From: Haberlea rhodopensis
Lineage: Eukaryota; Streptophyta; Magnoliopsida; Lamiales; Gesneriaceae
Direction of reading: 5' to 3'
Length of the DNA: 64,000 nt
NCBI GenBank assembly: GCA_907163345.1
Contig: CAJQUN010000496.1
Span: 186,001 to 250,000, forward strand
Position numbers and translations under genes: made by a program
Shown here: positions 46,056-57,933 of the stretch, piece after piece
How positions within the stretch are numbered: position 1 is the first letter of the stretch
Layout: every line of letters starts with the position of its first letter
The notes under the pieces: model-generated
Database searches by the model: none
Told to the model about the DNA's origin: nothing
The model's input: only the letters and a program-made list of their open reading frames with translations

Positions 46056-47262
46056 ATGCACGCAGGATATCATTCGGAGGGAGACGAATATCAATACGAT
46101 TATGAGATTGAAAGAACACTACATCGATGTAGGAGAGAAATTCGTAGGAGATGAGAAGAAGAAGAAAGGATTAACATGATGGAGAACCAACGTCTAAGAC
46201 AGCTAGCGAATCTTACCTTGGATCAGCAGCCCCTCTTCATTACTTTTCCTACTTTAGCTACTAATATCCATTTTGAATTGGAAGCTGGTTAATACACCTC
46301 TTACCTTCTTTTCATGGTCTTGCAGGTGAAGATCCTCACAAACATTTGATGGAATTTCATGTGGTTTGCAACACCATGAAACCAGCTGGGTAGATGTTGG
46401 GAGCGATGGAGCTTTTGTAGATAAAACACGGAAGAGGCGAGAAATTTGATTGCAAACATGGCAGCCAATTCACAGCAATTTGACAACTTTAGAGCTGAAC
46501 CAGCCATAAGAAGCAAACTGAGGTAAACGTATCTAATCACAAACAACAACTTATTAGCTTAACAGCTATTGTGCGACAAATGTCAGGTGGGAATGAGCAA
46601 AACGTAAAACCATGTGGGATTTGCTTAGAGATGCCATACAACCGATGCATGTCCCTCACTTCAAGAGACACCCAGTGAGCAAGCAAATGCCGTGGGTGGA
46701 TTTCAAGGACAACCACAATGGAGATATGAACTTTTTTCTAGCACCTATAATCCAGGATGGCGGGATCATCCAAATTTGAGATATGGGAATCAAGCTGAAC
46801 CCCAAATGCATTCCAATCTGCCACCATATCGATCACCATTTCAGAGGCCACCACAAACTACTCAATTTCCTAATACTCGTGATAGACTTGAGAATATTAT
46901 ACAAGATCTTGCTCATAATGTTACTAAATTTCAACAGGAGACGAGGTCGAGTATTCAAAGCCTAAATACTCAAGTTGGTCAACTGGATACCGCACTCAAT
47001 CGTGTGGAAACTTAAGGATCACACAAATTGCCTTCACAACCAGTGGTGAACCCAAGGGAGAATACAAGTGCCATCAAGCTAAGGAGTGTGAAGGAATTGG
47101 AAGAATCGGAGAAGATGGAACCACCTCATACCACACAAGAGGAATGGCAAGAACTTGAGCCTAAGGAGAAGGACTCCACAACATATGAGGAACCTCGAGA
47201 TAAGTCCCCTCCATCTTTTGAGTATAAAACTGAAGTCCCTTTTCCTCTTGCTTTGCAGGAAA
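46056..47262 (+). pseudogene. Second Athila gag in composite D, deleted and broken
   Basis: The ATG at 46056 opens MHAGYHSEGDEYQYDYEIER; a TGA follows at 46152-46154. EDPHKHLMEFHVVCNTMKPA (~46325-46390) is joined directly to DVGSDGAFVDKT (~46390-46430), so the conserved central gag segment is deleted here but is present in the copy at 30293. Then come the finger GICLEMPYNRCMS-type remnant (46618-46650, damaged), a Pro/Gln-rich tail and a Glu-rich segment to LALQEK and TAG at 47265. Not functional. Confidence 0.8.
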
Positions 47263-49990
47263 AATAGGAAGGATGAGAGCATCAAATAACTCTATAACAC
47301 CTTTCAAAGACGCGAAATGAATATGCCACTACTAGACGCTATCAAGCAAATCCCTCGCTATGCTAAGTTCTTAAAGGAGTTATGCAGCGCAAAGCGGAAG
47401 CAGAAGTTGAAGGGATGCCAAAAAGTTAAGTTGGGGGAGAACATCTTCGCTGTGATTCAAAGAAAGGTATCCACCAAGTGCAAAGATCCATGTATGTTTA
47501 CTATCCCTTGCACTATTGGCACAACATGACTTGAGAAAGCCATGCTAGATTTAGGAGCATCTATAAATGTGATAAGTGTAAATCTGCACTTATATTTTAT
47601 TCTTTTTTACTTTATTTTTATGTTGGTATTCGAGCAGAATTACGTATTTTGTTGTCGTTTTTGATATTTTGTAGGAATTTAAGGAATTAAGCATTTAATT
47701 ACTAAAAGATGATCAATAGTGCATTATGATCAATAGTGCATTAATGTGACAATGACACAATTTGAGGCTCAAAAGTGGAAAATCGCTGCCATTAAATTCA
47801 GAAATTGAATTTCAGAGTTCAGTTTCACACACAGATGTATAGGATGGAAAGAAAATATTGACCAAATATTATATATGCCACATGTGCAAATTGGAGATTG
47901 ACTAAAGTGTGAGAGGAAAAGCATCGAAAATTAAGATTGTGATTGGAGAATATATTAAGAATAACATACAGATTTTGGGGATGAGAATTGATTAGACTCA
48001 CGTGATTCTTTGACACACAAGATTAGAAGGAATATTTTATTATCTTAGGAGAAGATATTTACCAATTATATAAAGGGACGTACAGAGTTAGACGAAAAGG
48101 AGAGGAGATTTGATAGGATTTGGTGAATATTTAATTAACAAAACAGGAGGCTAAAGAGAGGGGATACGGGAAAAGAAGGGAATTCACGTGGGAGGAGAAA
48201 TTGACGAAACAAAACGTAAGAGCAATTGACGTAATAAAGAGGGACGAAGACGTGAGGTAACTGACGGGAGGAAGAGCAGAATTGACGAGAGCAGCGTGAG
48301 GTAGAGGCACGAAAAAGGGGAGGAGATCAGCGGTGCGCTTACACCGAAGGGTAGAGATTTTTACAACGGAGAAGACGACGGTGACTACCGGAGACGGAGG
48401 GCCATCTTCATATTCGTTTAATTATCTCTTCATTTATGTTTATGATGATTAAGAACATGTCTATGTGTTTATTTAATTTCGTGAACTAATTTATTATTCT
48501 AGGGTTAGACGAATCTTAACTTGAAACTGTGTCGTTGATTGTTGATTGTTGATTGAATATTATTTGGTTTTTCGTTTGGTTTATTTATGTTTTCCTGTTC
48601 TTAATGCTTTTAATCTACTGGCCATTGATTGAATGATGTTATATTTGTGATCTATCACTCGGGAGAGGGGGTTGTGAATAGGACAGAATGAATTCATATC
48701 GTGGTAGTTATATTGTTCGAGATGCCTATAACTCCATAGAAGTCGTTAAAGGAATTACTGCGCTTTTACAATTGTTTGATAATTGATCTTAGATAGAGAT
48801 ATCAAGATTGATGTTAGATGATTACTTCTGCTTAACAGTCGGGAGAGGGAGTAGAAATAAATAAGAATTCTTGGCTAGTAAACTAGGAAAACACGACATA
48901 GTGGATAGTTGAGTGAAGTCGAACCTCTAGAATCCGTTCTCGTTGATTTTCTCCACTTAAATTTTCATCTTGTTAATCTTTATTTTATTTTAGTAGATTA
49001 GTTTAATAATTATGCTATCGATTGTCTAGATAAAGTCGAGACTATTCTAATTACAGTACTTGGTAACTCTTAATTTTCAATCCCTGTGGGTTCGACATCC
49101 GTACTTTCAAATTCCTATACTAAAACTTGACACCGTACACTTGCGGTACGTTTTACACGCAACAAAATGCCATGCCTTATTCCATACACGCTTAATTAAA
49201 TCTAGGACCTTTAAGCAAAATTGATGTTATTGTCCAATTAGCATATATGTCTAATGCATATCCTAGGGGTATTATCGAGGATGTTATGGTACAAGTTAAT
49301 CATTTGCTATTTCCTGCTGATTTTTATGTTCTTGATATGGAAAATGGAGATAACAATACCCCTATTTTGTTAGGGAGGCCCTTGTTGAAAACGTCGATGA
49401 CAAGAGATGTTCATAGTGGTACTCTCGCTATGGAATTTGATGACGATATAGTAAAGATTAATATCCATGATGCCATGAAATACCCATATGATGAGGATGA
49501 TACTGTTTATTCTATCGATTTATTTGAGTCTTATGATCAAGCGTTGACATTAGGAGTTGATATGAAAGACACGATAGAGGCCATGAATTGCAAGCCTACT
49601 TTGCTACTTTCAGGTATGGTTTCTTATGTTTCTTTACCTATTCCTGACACTACACACCTCCCATCTATTTCACAGGAACCCTCTATCGAATTAAAGCTGC
49701 TGCCATCCCATCTCAAATATGTGTTCCTAGGAGAAGGAGACACACTTCCAGTGACCATATCAAATAAATTGGATGGACATCAAGAAGAAGACTTAGTGCA
49801 AGTCCTCAAGGAACACAAAGTTGCCATTGGATGGACACCAAGAAGAAGACTTAGTGCAAGTCCTCAAGGAACACAAGGTTGCCATTGGATGGAGGATCGT
49901 TGATAGTATAAGCCCTTCTACATGCATGCATCACATACAACTTGAGGAGGGAGGAAAACCTACACGCCAACCACAAAGGAACACAAGGTT
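47263..49990 (+). pseudogene. Second Athila protease and RT start in composite D, split by solo LTR F2
   Basis: 47317-47529 encodes the pre-protease linker (MPLLDAIKQIPRYAKFLKEL). The protease active site reads KAMLDLGASINV at 47536-47569 (D-L-G-A-S intact), then solo LTR F2 interrupts it. It resumes at 49165 (NAMPYSIHA) and continues RGIIEDVMVQVNHLLFPADF and TPILLGRPLLKTS. A spacer to VFLGEGDTLPVTIS leads to the RT border at ~49950 (HIQLEEGGKPTRQPQR). A tandem duplication of ~58 bp (49782-49898) shifts the frame. RT and RNase H are absent: the sequence jumps to integrase at ~49990. Confidence 0.8.
47570..49164 (+). mobile_element. Solo LTR F2 (gypsy Tat/Ogre-like), plus strand
   Basis: 1595 bp with the 5-bp duplication AAATG (47565-47569 and 49165-49169), inserted in the Athila protease at Asn of DLGASINV. 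Starts TGATAAGTGTAAATCTGCAC and ends GGTACGTTTTACACGCAACA. Same family as F1 (43719-45242) in inverted orientation, 2.3 kb away. No coding capacity. Confidence 0.9.
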
Positions 49991-50784
49991 GCCATTGTTG
50001 CAGATTTTATTAAAAATAATCTTTTCTCTAGGTTTGGAATCCCGAGGGCCATAATCAGTGATAGAGGTACCCACTTTTGCAATCGGACGGTGGAAAGTTT
50101 ACTAAAGAAGTATCATGTGACACACAAAGTCTCCACCGCCTATCATCCTCAAACTAGTGGACAAGCCGAGGTCTCTAACCGAGAAATCAAAGCCATCTTG
50201 GAAAAGACTGTCAACCCAACAAGGAAGGATTGGAGCTTAAGACTGGATTATGCACTTTGGGCCTACAGGACTACATACAAAACTCCAATAGGTATGTCCC
50301 CATATCGATTAATTTTTGGTGAACCTTGCCATCTTCCTGTAGAGTTAGAGCATATAGCATACTGGGCTGTGAAGGATTTCAACATGGCGTATGATGATAG
50401 TGGACTTCATAGAAAGTTACAACTGCAAGAATTAGAGGAGATATGTAATGAGGCCTATGAAAGAGCAAGGATTTACAAGTAAAAGATGAAGGACTTCCAT
50501 GACAAGATGATATCAAGGAGGAGCTTTGAAGTGGGTTAAAAAGTGCTCCTTTACCATTCACGTCTTTGCCTATTTCCAGGTAAACTTCGTTCTAGATTGA
50601 ATGGACATTTTGTTGTTACTATTGTCTATCCTCATGGGGCAGTTCAGATCAAAGTTTGGACACCACCAAGACATTCAAGATGAATGGTCACAGACTAAAA
50701 CATTACTACGAGGGTGTCCAACACGAAGAAGGGGGACAATTGAATGTAAAGGTGGCTCTACATGATCCACCTAACTTTGAGTGA
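49991..50784 (+). pseudogene. Athila integrase core and C-terminus in composite D
   Basis: Starts after the deletion junction with VADFIKNNLFSRFGIPRAII; then SDRGTHFCNRT (second catalytic Asp), VSTAYHPQTSGQAEVSNREI (catalytic Glu in QAEVSNRE), WSLRLDYALWAYRTTYKTPI and LIFGEPCHLPVELEHIAYWA. A stop at 50480-50482 follows ARIYK; further coding reads (MKDFHDKMISRRSF, later LRSRLNGHFVVTIVYPHGAVQI) to a TGA at 50782. The N-terminal zinc domain and first catalytic Asp are missing here; the zinc domain appears in the outer part at ~42750-42911. Confidence 0.8.
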
Positions 50785-52189
50785 TCTTTGGACTGGAGTC
50801 GGGCCACTGACGTTAAATAGAGGCGCTGCTTGGGAGGCAACCCAAGGGGAGTTAGTTTTCCCATCCCTTTTATCGCTTTCTTAGTTTTAAATTTTCCTCT
50901 TTTCTTATATTTTTGCCTTACATGGGAGAGATTAGTGGTATGTTTTTGCTTTCTTATTATAAAATATAAAAAAAATCAAAAAAATTTAAAATTTAAAATT
51001 TTGAGCTCATAGTTAATAATGAACGCATGCTTAGAATCACTAGCCCATTATGAAACCTAATCGATGGCATGCACTTTTTGAACATAGGTGAATTGTTAAC
51101 CTTTGAATACTTTGAACTCTAATGCGAATTATGCTTTGACTTAGTAGTTGAATATTTAGAGCACGATATTGTCATGACTTGTGAAGTCTGCATAGCGTCG
51201 TGAAGATTGCATGAACTTTGTGATAGTCTTAGGAAGTCTCTGATACATGCTAGAACTTAACTACATGCTCTTTGAGGCGTATGTCTAGACTACTTGCGAA
51301 CATGAAAGTGATATAGACGATCTTTGATGCGTTTGAGCCTTTCAAGCCTACAATGTAAATAAAATCATCTCTAGTACCTTTTTTTGAGCTTTAATGCGAA
51401 AAGAATGGTTGTGTGCAAAGCATACAGACAACCCCCATTCGACACTCTTTAACTAAGCTTATCATCTTCCCTAATGAGCCTAAATATGATTTAAATCCAT
51501 ACCTTTGAAGGGAGTATGATGTGTTTCATTCACATGCACTTATGTTATAATTGAATAATTTATTTGTGAGCTTATTGTTAAAAAATTGAGATGAATGAAA
51601 GAAAAGGGGTGCCTTTAGAAAATTGCTAAAACTATGATTCCAAGGGGAGCCAAGTCACAAAAGAAAAAGAATTTGAAATAAGCATTGCAAAAATGAACAA
51701 GGTTTGAAAAAGTCATGCAAGAAGAGAAGTTTATATTGTGCATATCATTATACTATCTTGTTTGATACATCTTTACCATTTCTTCAATAAGCCAATACCT
51801 AGGCCAAGATACAAGCTAATAAAAACCTACTTGATTAATGTTTGCAAGTGGCTAAGATAGTGGAGAAGAGTGTGCAAGTGAGGTTATACTTGTGTTAGTG
51901 TACAACTTGAGCTAGTGTTACATTGATTGGATCTATAATTTTGTGCACGACACTTGTGTATGACCGCACACGCACGTTCACTGCTTTGTTGAGTATGTAA
52001 TGCCTAGGGATTGAACTTGTTCCGCTGTTAATTTTTTCACCACTTTTCAATAGTATACATGTTTAAAATTGTTGAGGCATTAACGTGAGACGAAGTTGTT
52101 TGTTATAAATCTATGAGCCACAAAAAAATATATCGTAGTTTTGTCTGATTTACTCGAAGTCGAGTAAAGTTTAAGTATGAGAGAGTTTG
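50785..52189 (+). other. 3' untranslated region of composite D with polypurine tract
   Basis: Begins with the Athila-typical CGCTGCTTGGGAGGCAACCCAAG (50822). No envelope-like ORF is visible; the only open frame (50830-51012) is low complexity. The purine-rich AGTATGAGAGAG (52176-52187) abuts the LTR and is the polypurine-tract candidate. Confidence 0.7.
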
Positions 52190-53667
52190 ATGTGGCTAGA
52201 AATAGACACATCTATTACGTTTAATTGTCTACGATTTGGTATGTTTTGATGGATAAATTGATATAATTGCTACCTAATCGAATATTTGTGTGAATGTAGG
52301 TGGAATCGAAGAATCGAGCTAATAACGGTGAATAAAGATCAAGAAAAGCATTGGAGATGATAAGGAATCAAAGTATACCAAGAAAATGCTTAAAATGTAA
52401 TTTTTGACAAGAGATATGTCGCCTCGGAAGAAGAAATCGATCGTCTATGGACAGAAAGATCAGCAACAAAAAGTCAGGATCAGCGATCGATCGCCTGAAA
52501 GATAGCGATCGATCACCGAGAGGCAGAATTGGAAAAATAAGTTGGCGATCGATTGCCAGCTTATAGCGATCGATCGTCAGAGGTGTCCGAGAAAAAAAGG
52601 AAACTTGATTTTTTACAATCTTTGAGAGATTTTAACCTATCCTAGCACACCTCCTACCATATAGCTCGAAAATCAGCCTCCCAAACATTATTATTCAGAC
52701 TTTAGACTTAGAATAAAACCATATAGCTCGAAATCAGCCTCCCAAACATTATTATTCAGACTTTAGACTTATAATAAAATTATTTTTCTCTCAACTTTAG
52801 AAGAACGCTTTGGAGGATCAAAACACGAAGACGGAATTGACGAACCGGAATCGTGTCTCTCTTTATTAAATCTTTCTCTATCTTTGTTTTAATGTTTTCT
52901 AGACTATTTTTTGTTGTTTTTTATTTAGCCATGCTTGGCTAAACCTTTTTAGTTCTTGGTTGAGGGATATTTGCCTTTGGATTTAAACATTTGTGAAAAT
53001 TTTGGGTTGATTATCTGATTTTCAATTTCAATTTGTTTTTCAGATTATGATTGATATGATGTTGTGTTTGATTGATATATTGATACCTAGTAATCATATA
53101 CACAATCTAAAGCTAATTAAGAAGCAACTAAGATTGATAATTACCTGTTGTTGGTGTTATTAATTTCTTAGGGAAAACGATTGGATAATTGATTCTACCG
53201 GCTGTAGTTTTTTTATTGGAGGTTCATAAAAAATACTAGTTTTTGAAGCTATCGTTGAATTAATCTTCACGGCTGTAATTTTGGTTAATGATTGGATAAG
53301 AGTCGAATTTGAATGTTGTTTGCTGTTTGAATACTATTAAGGTAAGGGATGAATTAAATTTCCAAAATGAATAATTGAATAAAAATCGAATCTTTTGTTA
53401 ATCGATGATTAAGTGAATAATTTCCAAAAGTAAAGTTGAACGAAAACCAAGAATTATTTTTTAATCTTGATAATATAGTAATTTCGCTTTCTTTACTTTA
53501 ATTAATTATAGTTAAGAATTGCACAACCCCTAAATTTTATTACTTAATTTTGTCTTTTGTTAACACAAGAGAATACACTTTCTTGTGGGATCGATCCTTA
53601 CTTACACTGCTACATTAGTATTATATTGAGTGAGGTTAATTTGGACGTACACGATAAACGTACACCA
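52190..53667 (+). repeat. 3' LTR of composite D
   Basis: 1478 bp, TGATGTGGCTAGAAATAGAC...ATAAACGTACACCA. Contains GATCGATC palindromes at 52436-52580 and a direct duplication of ~57 bp (ACCATATAGCTCGAAA(A)TC..., 52649 and 52714). Its 3' half matches the fragments at 10287-10729 and 30052-30211. The flanking five bases GTACC (53668) cannot be paired because the left end of the element is lost. Confidence 0.85.
52436..52580. repeat. GATCGATC palindrome cluster in the 3' LTR of D
   Basis: GCGATCGATCGCC at 52483, GCGATCGATCACC at 52505, GGCGATCGATTGCC near 52544 and GCGATCGATCGTC at 52566, plus AATCGATCGTC at 52436. It lies upstream of a TATA-like ACCATATAG near 52650. Confidence 0.85.
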
Positions 53668-56600
53668 GTACCCAATAACTTCAAGACATTCCAAATGATT
53701 CATATCACAACTTTATATGGAATAAATAGAATAAATACAAGATGTTAGCTTTATGCTCTATCTGGTTCTACTATAGGATTGATTTCACAAATCAAATTGA
53801 GAATATTAAAAAAACAAAACAAAACTGTAGCAAATACACTACAAAATAGTAATGATAATAACAGAATATTATTATATTAATAATAAATATGTAATAATAC
53901 CAAGTTGAGGGTTAGTTTTTGGAAAAATTTAATGTAATAATATAATATAGGAAAGGGTATTTTTGTTATGTAAAATGTTCATGTCATATGGGTCCATGAC
54001 TTTTACAACACTTTCCACCATGTCTCTAAAAGCTAAAGGGACAAGCACGTGATATGTCTTTTAGTATTTTTATATGTTCTTCGAAAATTTATTTAATGGG
54101 TAAATTACAAAATGATCTAATAAAATATGTATATTTACAATAATCTCGAATTTTTTTAGGATTAATCAAATATATCTTTTAAGAAATTTGGTTAACATAA
54201 GTATTTTTATCAAATATAATCCTACCAAAATTTTTTTAAACAAAAATGATCCAATTTTGTTAAGGCTTCATGGACCATTTTTGTTAAATAAATAACTTCT
54301 TTGAGACTATATTTGATAAAGTTTTGACGTGAGATTATTTTTGTTCATAATATCTTCGGATTATACTCGATTAGTGCTAAAAGTTTGAGACTATATTTGA
54401 TAAAGAATTGACGTGAGACTATTTTTTTTTAGGATTAATCTCTTTTGTAAGGAAGATTTGAGTGGCATATATTTTTCAAAATATGTGATATTAACATATG
54501 AAGACAATGGATTTCATCAACGTCGACCATGTAAACATCATCATCTTCAGCCAGAAAGAGTGACAAATTTCAATACCAGACAATGAAATCTTAAAAAATA
54601 TTTATACTTAACCACACATTCGTCTTCGAAAGAGCGATAATGGGACATGAAAATAACGTCAATATACAATCCTGTCTCTAAAAAAATTATATTTTAAATT
54701 TCCAATATTTTAAATATTATGTTGCACGAATTTTTTAGTTGAACTGAGCGTGTTTGGAGTTATAATGAGAGCATCTCCACAATTGGACTCCATTTGGCCC
54801 CCAAACGCCAAAATGGCGTCCTTCCTCATGCTCCAATGATGCACCATTTTTTGCGTGAAATAAGTACAGTGCCATTGTAGCAATACGTCAAAAAATTGAC
54901 TTTTTTTAATAAATTCTTTTTTGTTTTCTTATTTATGTTTAATTATTTATTATATTATTATTATTTAAATTTTATTTAATGTTTATTTAAAAAAGCCTAA
55001 CTAAATTTTGATAATTTTATAATAATTAAAATAATAATTATTTAAATTCCCAAATTAAAATTACTGATTATATTATAATGATATAATTATAAAATTTAAA
55101 TTTAACTATCTAAACAAATTTTCTAAACATAGATTAATACATAATTATATTAATAAAGTTATAAATGATAATTATTAAATAAAATAATTATTATAAATAA
55201 ATAAAATTAAAAGGAATATTGTAAAAATATTCCTTTTGAAATAAAGTTTAGAGCAGATGAGCTGGGGATGAGTTTTGTGTTTGATACAAAAAATGCACTA
55301 TTATGATGCAAAAGTTGCGGTAAAATGAAGTTTTGGATTGAAGATGGAATGACACCAATTTTGTAAACAAACAATGGTAAAAATATGATTTTAAAAAATG
55401 ATATGAGTCTACTACTCACCCGTTAGTTATTTTGGCAACGAACCTACTTTGATTTTCTAAATGCATAGTTTATACAGATGTTGTTTGAAAATAACCAGTT
55501 TACATCATGTGTATTTGGAAATGTGTATTTTACCACATGTGGTTAAATAGGTGCAAACACCCCTCCATAAAGTGAGCAATATACTATGTTTTGCAAGTTT
55601 CATGTTTGATAAAATAGCTATTTTGAAAAACCACAGGTGAAAAACTGCATATTTTTAAACTATAAATATGTATACTATCAATTTTTAAATCATACAAGGT
55701 AAAATATCTATTAATTATACACGTCGTCATTTTCATCTGATTGGGATCGTAAGTGGCCCTTTTAGTGGCAAATGATGGCCTTTGTTACATGACAAAAAAA
55801 TTAAAAATAAATGTCTCATAATTACCCATTGAAAAAATAATAAAGTAATATAAAATAGTAGGAATTTAATTGCGAGCATCTCAATTAAATAACAATGAAA
55901 AAAATACATGAGTTGGATCATGTAAGTAAAAATATCAAATAAAAATTTATACAATACTTTAATAATGATTTAAATTAATTTTGAGTGATGATGTCAGTGT
56001 TGAGAATAAACATTTGGAGGATGAAATCAAGGGTTTATTGTGTAATTTCCATTATTACATGTTGAGTTTTGGGAACCCAAATAATCTTTGTTATGATGTA
56101 AACAAACTTGTTATTGTGTTGCTAGCATATTTTATAAGTGTGCAGATTTTAAAATATATTTTGTAGTTTGATGATTTTCAAAAAATGGTTTAAAGATTAG
56201 TTGCTAAAACAATATTTCAACCTAATTGAATTTCGGGAGCAACTGAGTATTTCGTATGTCATCGCTTGGTCATTTGTGCTTATAGATTAGTACAACAATC
56301 AACTCAAAATGCTAAGTATTTCATATTAGCGTGGCTTCAATGCCATCAAGGAGAAAATATGAATCAAGTTTCAGCATAGTTGTATTGAGACATCAACCAT
56401 TTTGACAAGACCAGTTCTGGTATTTGGGACATAACTCCCAACTCGGTTATTGAAATTAACAACTCTGCATGTATTGAAAACCAAGATAAAGATCTACAAA
56501 TCATCTTCAGACTAAAGATGCTGAATGAGATCTTAAAAAACTCGTTTGCAAGTCACAAGTTCTACATATGATGAAGAGATATCTATGCATTCTTATATTC

Positions 56601-57200
56601 TCGTATTTTGAATATCACACTCTCATATGAACTCAAAATCGAACGATTCTCGATTCAGTGGAAAGTTAAAGACAAAGAACTACAACTTTTATTTTCAACA
56701 TTTTGCCCAAAAATCAACTAATAAGCAAAAGTAATGCAGCTAGTTGTTCAAGCCAGATACACAACTGAAAATACGAAAAATAGCCTACTATTGTAATATT
56801 AGAAATCATATAGAACATTTTCCAAAGGTTATATTGTTGTATCTAACGTTCAAATCATTGTTGAATGCTATAAATACAACTAACTGAAGATTAAATAAGG
56901 TGATTCCAAGCATAACCCAGGAGATTTAAACTAGTGGAATTTAAATCCCCTATATCACATATATTTATGATATGTGTAGTATTTATTAAGCATGTAGCCT
57001 TAGAGGTTTCATTATCCCTAAAATTAAAAAAATTAAATATTTAAAATATAAAACAAAAATAAAAAGTTTTATTAAACATATTAAAACACACAACTAATCA
57101 ATCAAATTAAATATACAAAAAACTATTTAAAAATAAATTTATTAACACAAATATTTAATATATACAAAAAAATATATTATAAATACACGCAACATGTACT
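53668..57200. other. AT-rich interval without recognisable genes
   Basis: No supported ORF. Noted pieces: an imperfect duplication GAGACTATATTTGATAAAG at 54302 and 54391; a fossil that reads AGAGCATCTCCACAATTGGA at ~54770 followed by CCAAACGCCAAAATGGCGTC, in the style of old PIF/hAT-like non-autonomous DNA transposons (its other end, ~55250-55360, is too diverged to confirm); and LTR-leader-like text at 56390-56700. The MULE target-site duplication ends this interval. Confidence 0.5.
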
Positions 57201-57210
57201 CTAGTTTATT

Positions 57211-57545
57211 GGGTTATTTATTTAAATAACCTTAAAAAAATAAGTAATTTAAAAAATAACCCGAAAAATGAAAACATTTAAAAAGTAACCTAAACCGCCA
57301 ACTGGGTTGGCGTGTCCAGTTGGTCACGCCAACTCAGTTGGCGTCACCGAATAAAATATTGGTCACGCCAACTGAGTTGGCGTGACCAATTTAAAATATA
57401 TAGTCACGCCAACTGAGTTGGCGTGACCTTTGTTTTTTTCGGTCACGCCAACCCAGTTGGCGTGACCATTATTTCACGCCAACTGGAGCTGCAAGTTGGC
57501 GTGAATGAATTATTGGTCACGCCAACTGAGTTGGCGTGACCTGGT
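57211..57545 (+). repeat. Left TIR of MULE G with palindrome array
   Basis: Outer ~85 bp AT-rich, then seven palindromic units with GGTCACGCCAAC arms around CT(C/G)A or CCCA centres: 57294-57316 (degenerate), 57322-57348, 57361-57387, 57403-57428, 57441-57467, 57474-57504 (its centre enlarged by GGAGCTGC) and 57515-57541. Spacers are 5-16 bp and AT-rich. Confidence 0.9.
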
Positions 57546-57556
57546 GTTATAAGATT
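57545..57556 (+). promoter_or_regulatory. Possible TATA box for the mobile-domain gene
   Basis: GTTATAAGATTT, four bases after the last palindrome unit of the left TIR and about 390 bp upstream of the preferred ATG at 57934 (an intron-containing 5' UTR lies between). Confidence 0.35.
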
Positions 57557-57933
57557 TCCGCGAACCCTTCTTCTTCGGCAACCTCTTCGGCAATTACAGG
57601 CTAAATTTTCTTCCCAACCTCCAAGTTACAATCGTTTTTTTTCTCATTTTGCTTCCAGTCACTTCATAGTTTCAGAATTTAGAGGTAAAAATCATGTCGC
57701 CGTGTATTAATTTCTATCACACTTTTTCGCTGCCATCCGCCGCCCCCCAGCCGTGCCCCCCCCCCCCCGCCGTCTGCTGCCTCCGTCGGCCGCCGTCGCC
57801 GTCGCCGGTTGCTGATGGCTGGTGGTTGTCGGCGGTAGCATATATGCCTCGTCATGTTTTATCAGTTTTAATTTATTTTGTTTACTTTATGTTGTCTATA
57901 TGTACTAATATATTTTTTGTTTCATATAATAGG

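Larger units (their letters stand above)
30052..53667 (+). mobile_element. Athila-type gypsy composite D with nested insertions
   Basis: Plus strand. Order: truncated 5' LTR end (30052-30211), tRNA-Asp primer site, gag, [copia E 31785-40056], protease, RT, RNase H, integrase N-terminus to ~42911; a second Athila-type LTR (42912-45958, itself split by a solo LTR), primer site, gag, protease (split by another solo LTR), start of RT, then integrase core and tail to ~50784; 3' untranslated region, polypurine tract, and 3' LTR (52190-53667). The outer LTR ends (30052-30211 and 53508-53667) are much more alike than either is to the middle LTR end. This suggests one outer element with a second Athila-type element nested or recombined into its integrase. 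All genes are dead. Confidence 0.75.

Noticed and set aside
50830..51012. Envelope-like ORF of the Athila element
   Set aside because: Only 60 residues, Phe/Leu- and Lys-rich low complexity in the 3' untranslated region; no envelope features.
57294..57541. CRISPR array
   Set aside because: Repeats with spacers look like one, but the units are full palindromes, occur mirrored at both element ends, and lie in plant MULE TIRs with no cas genes.
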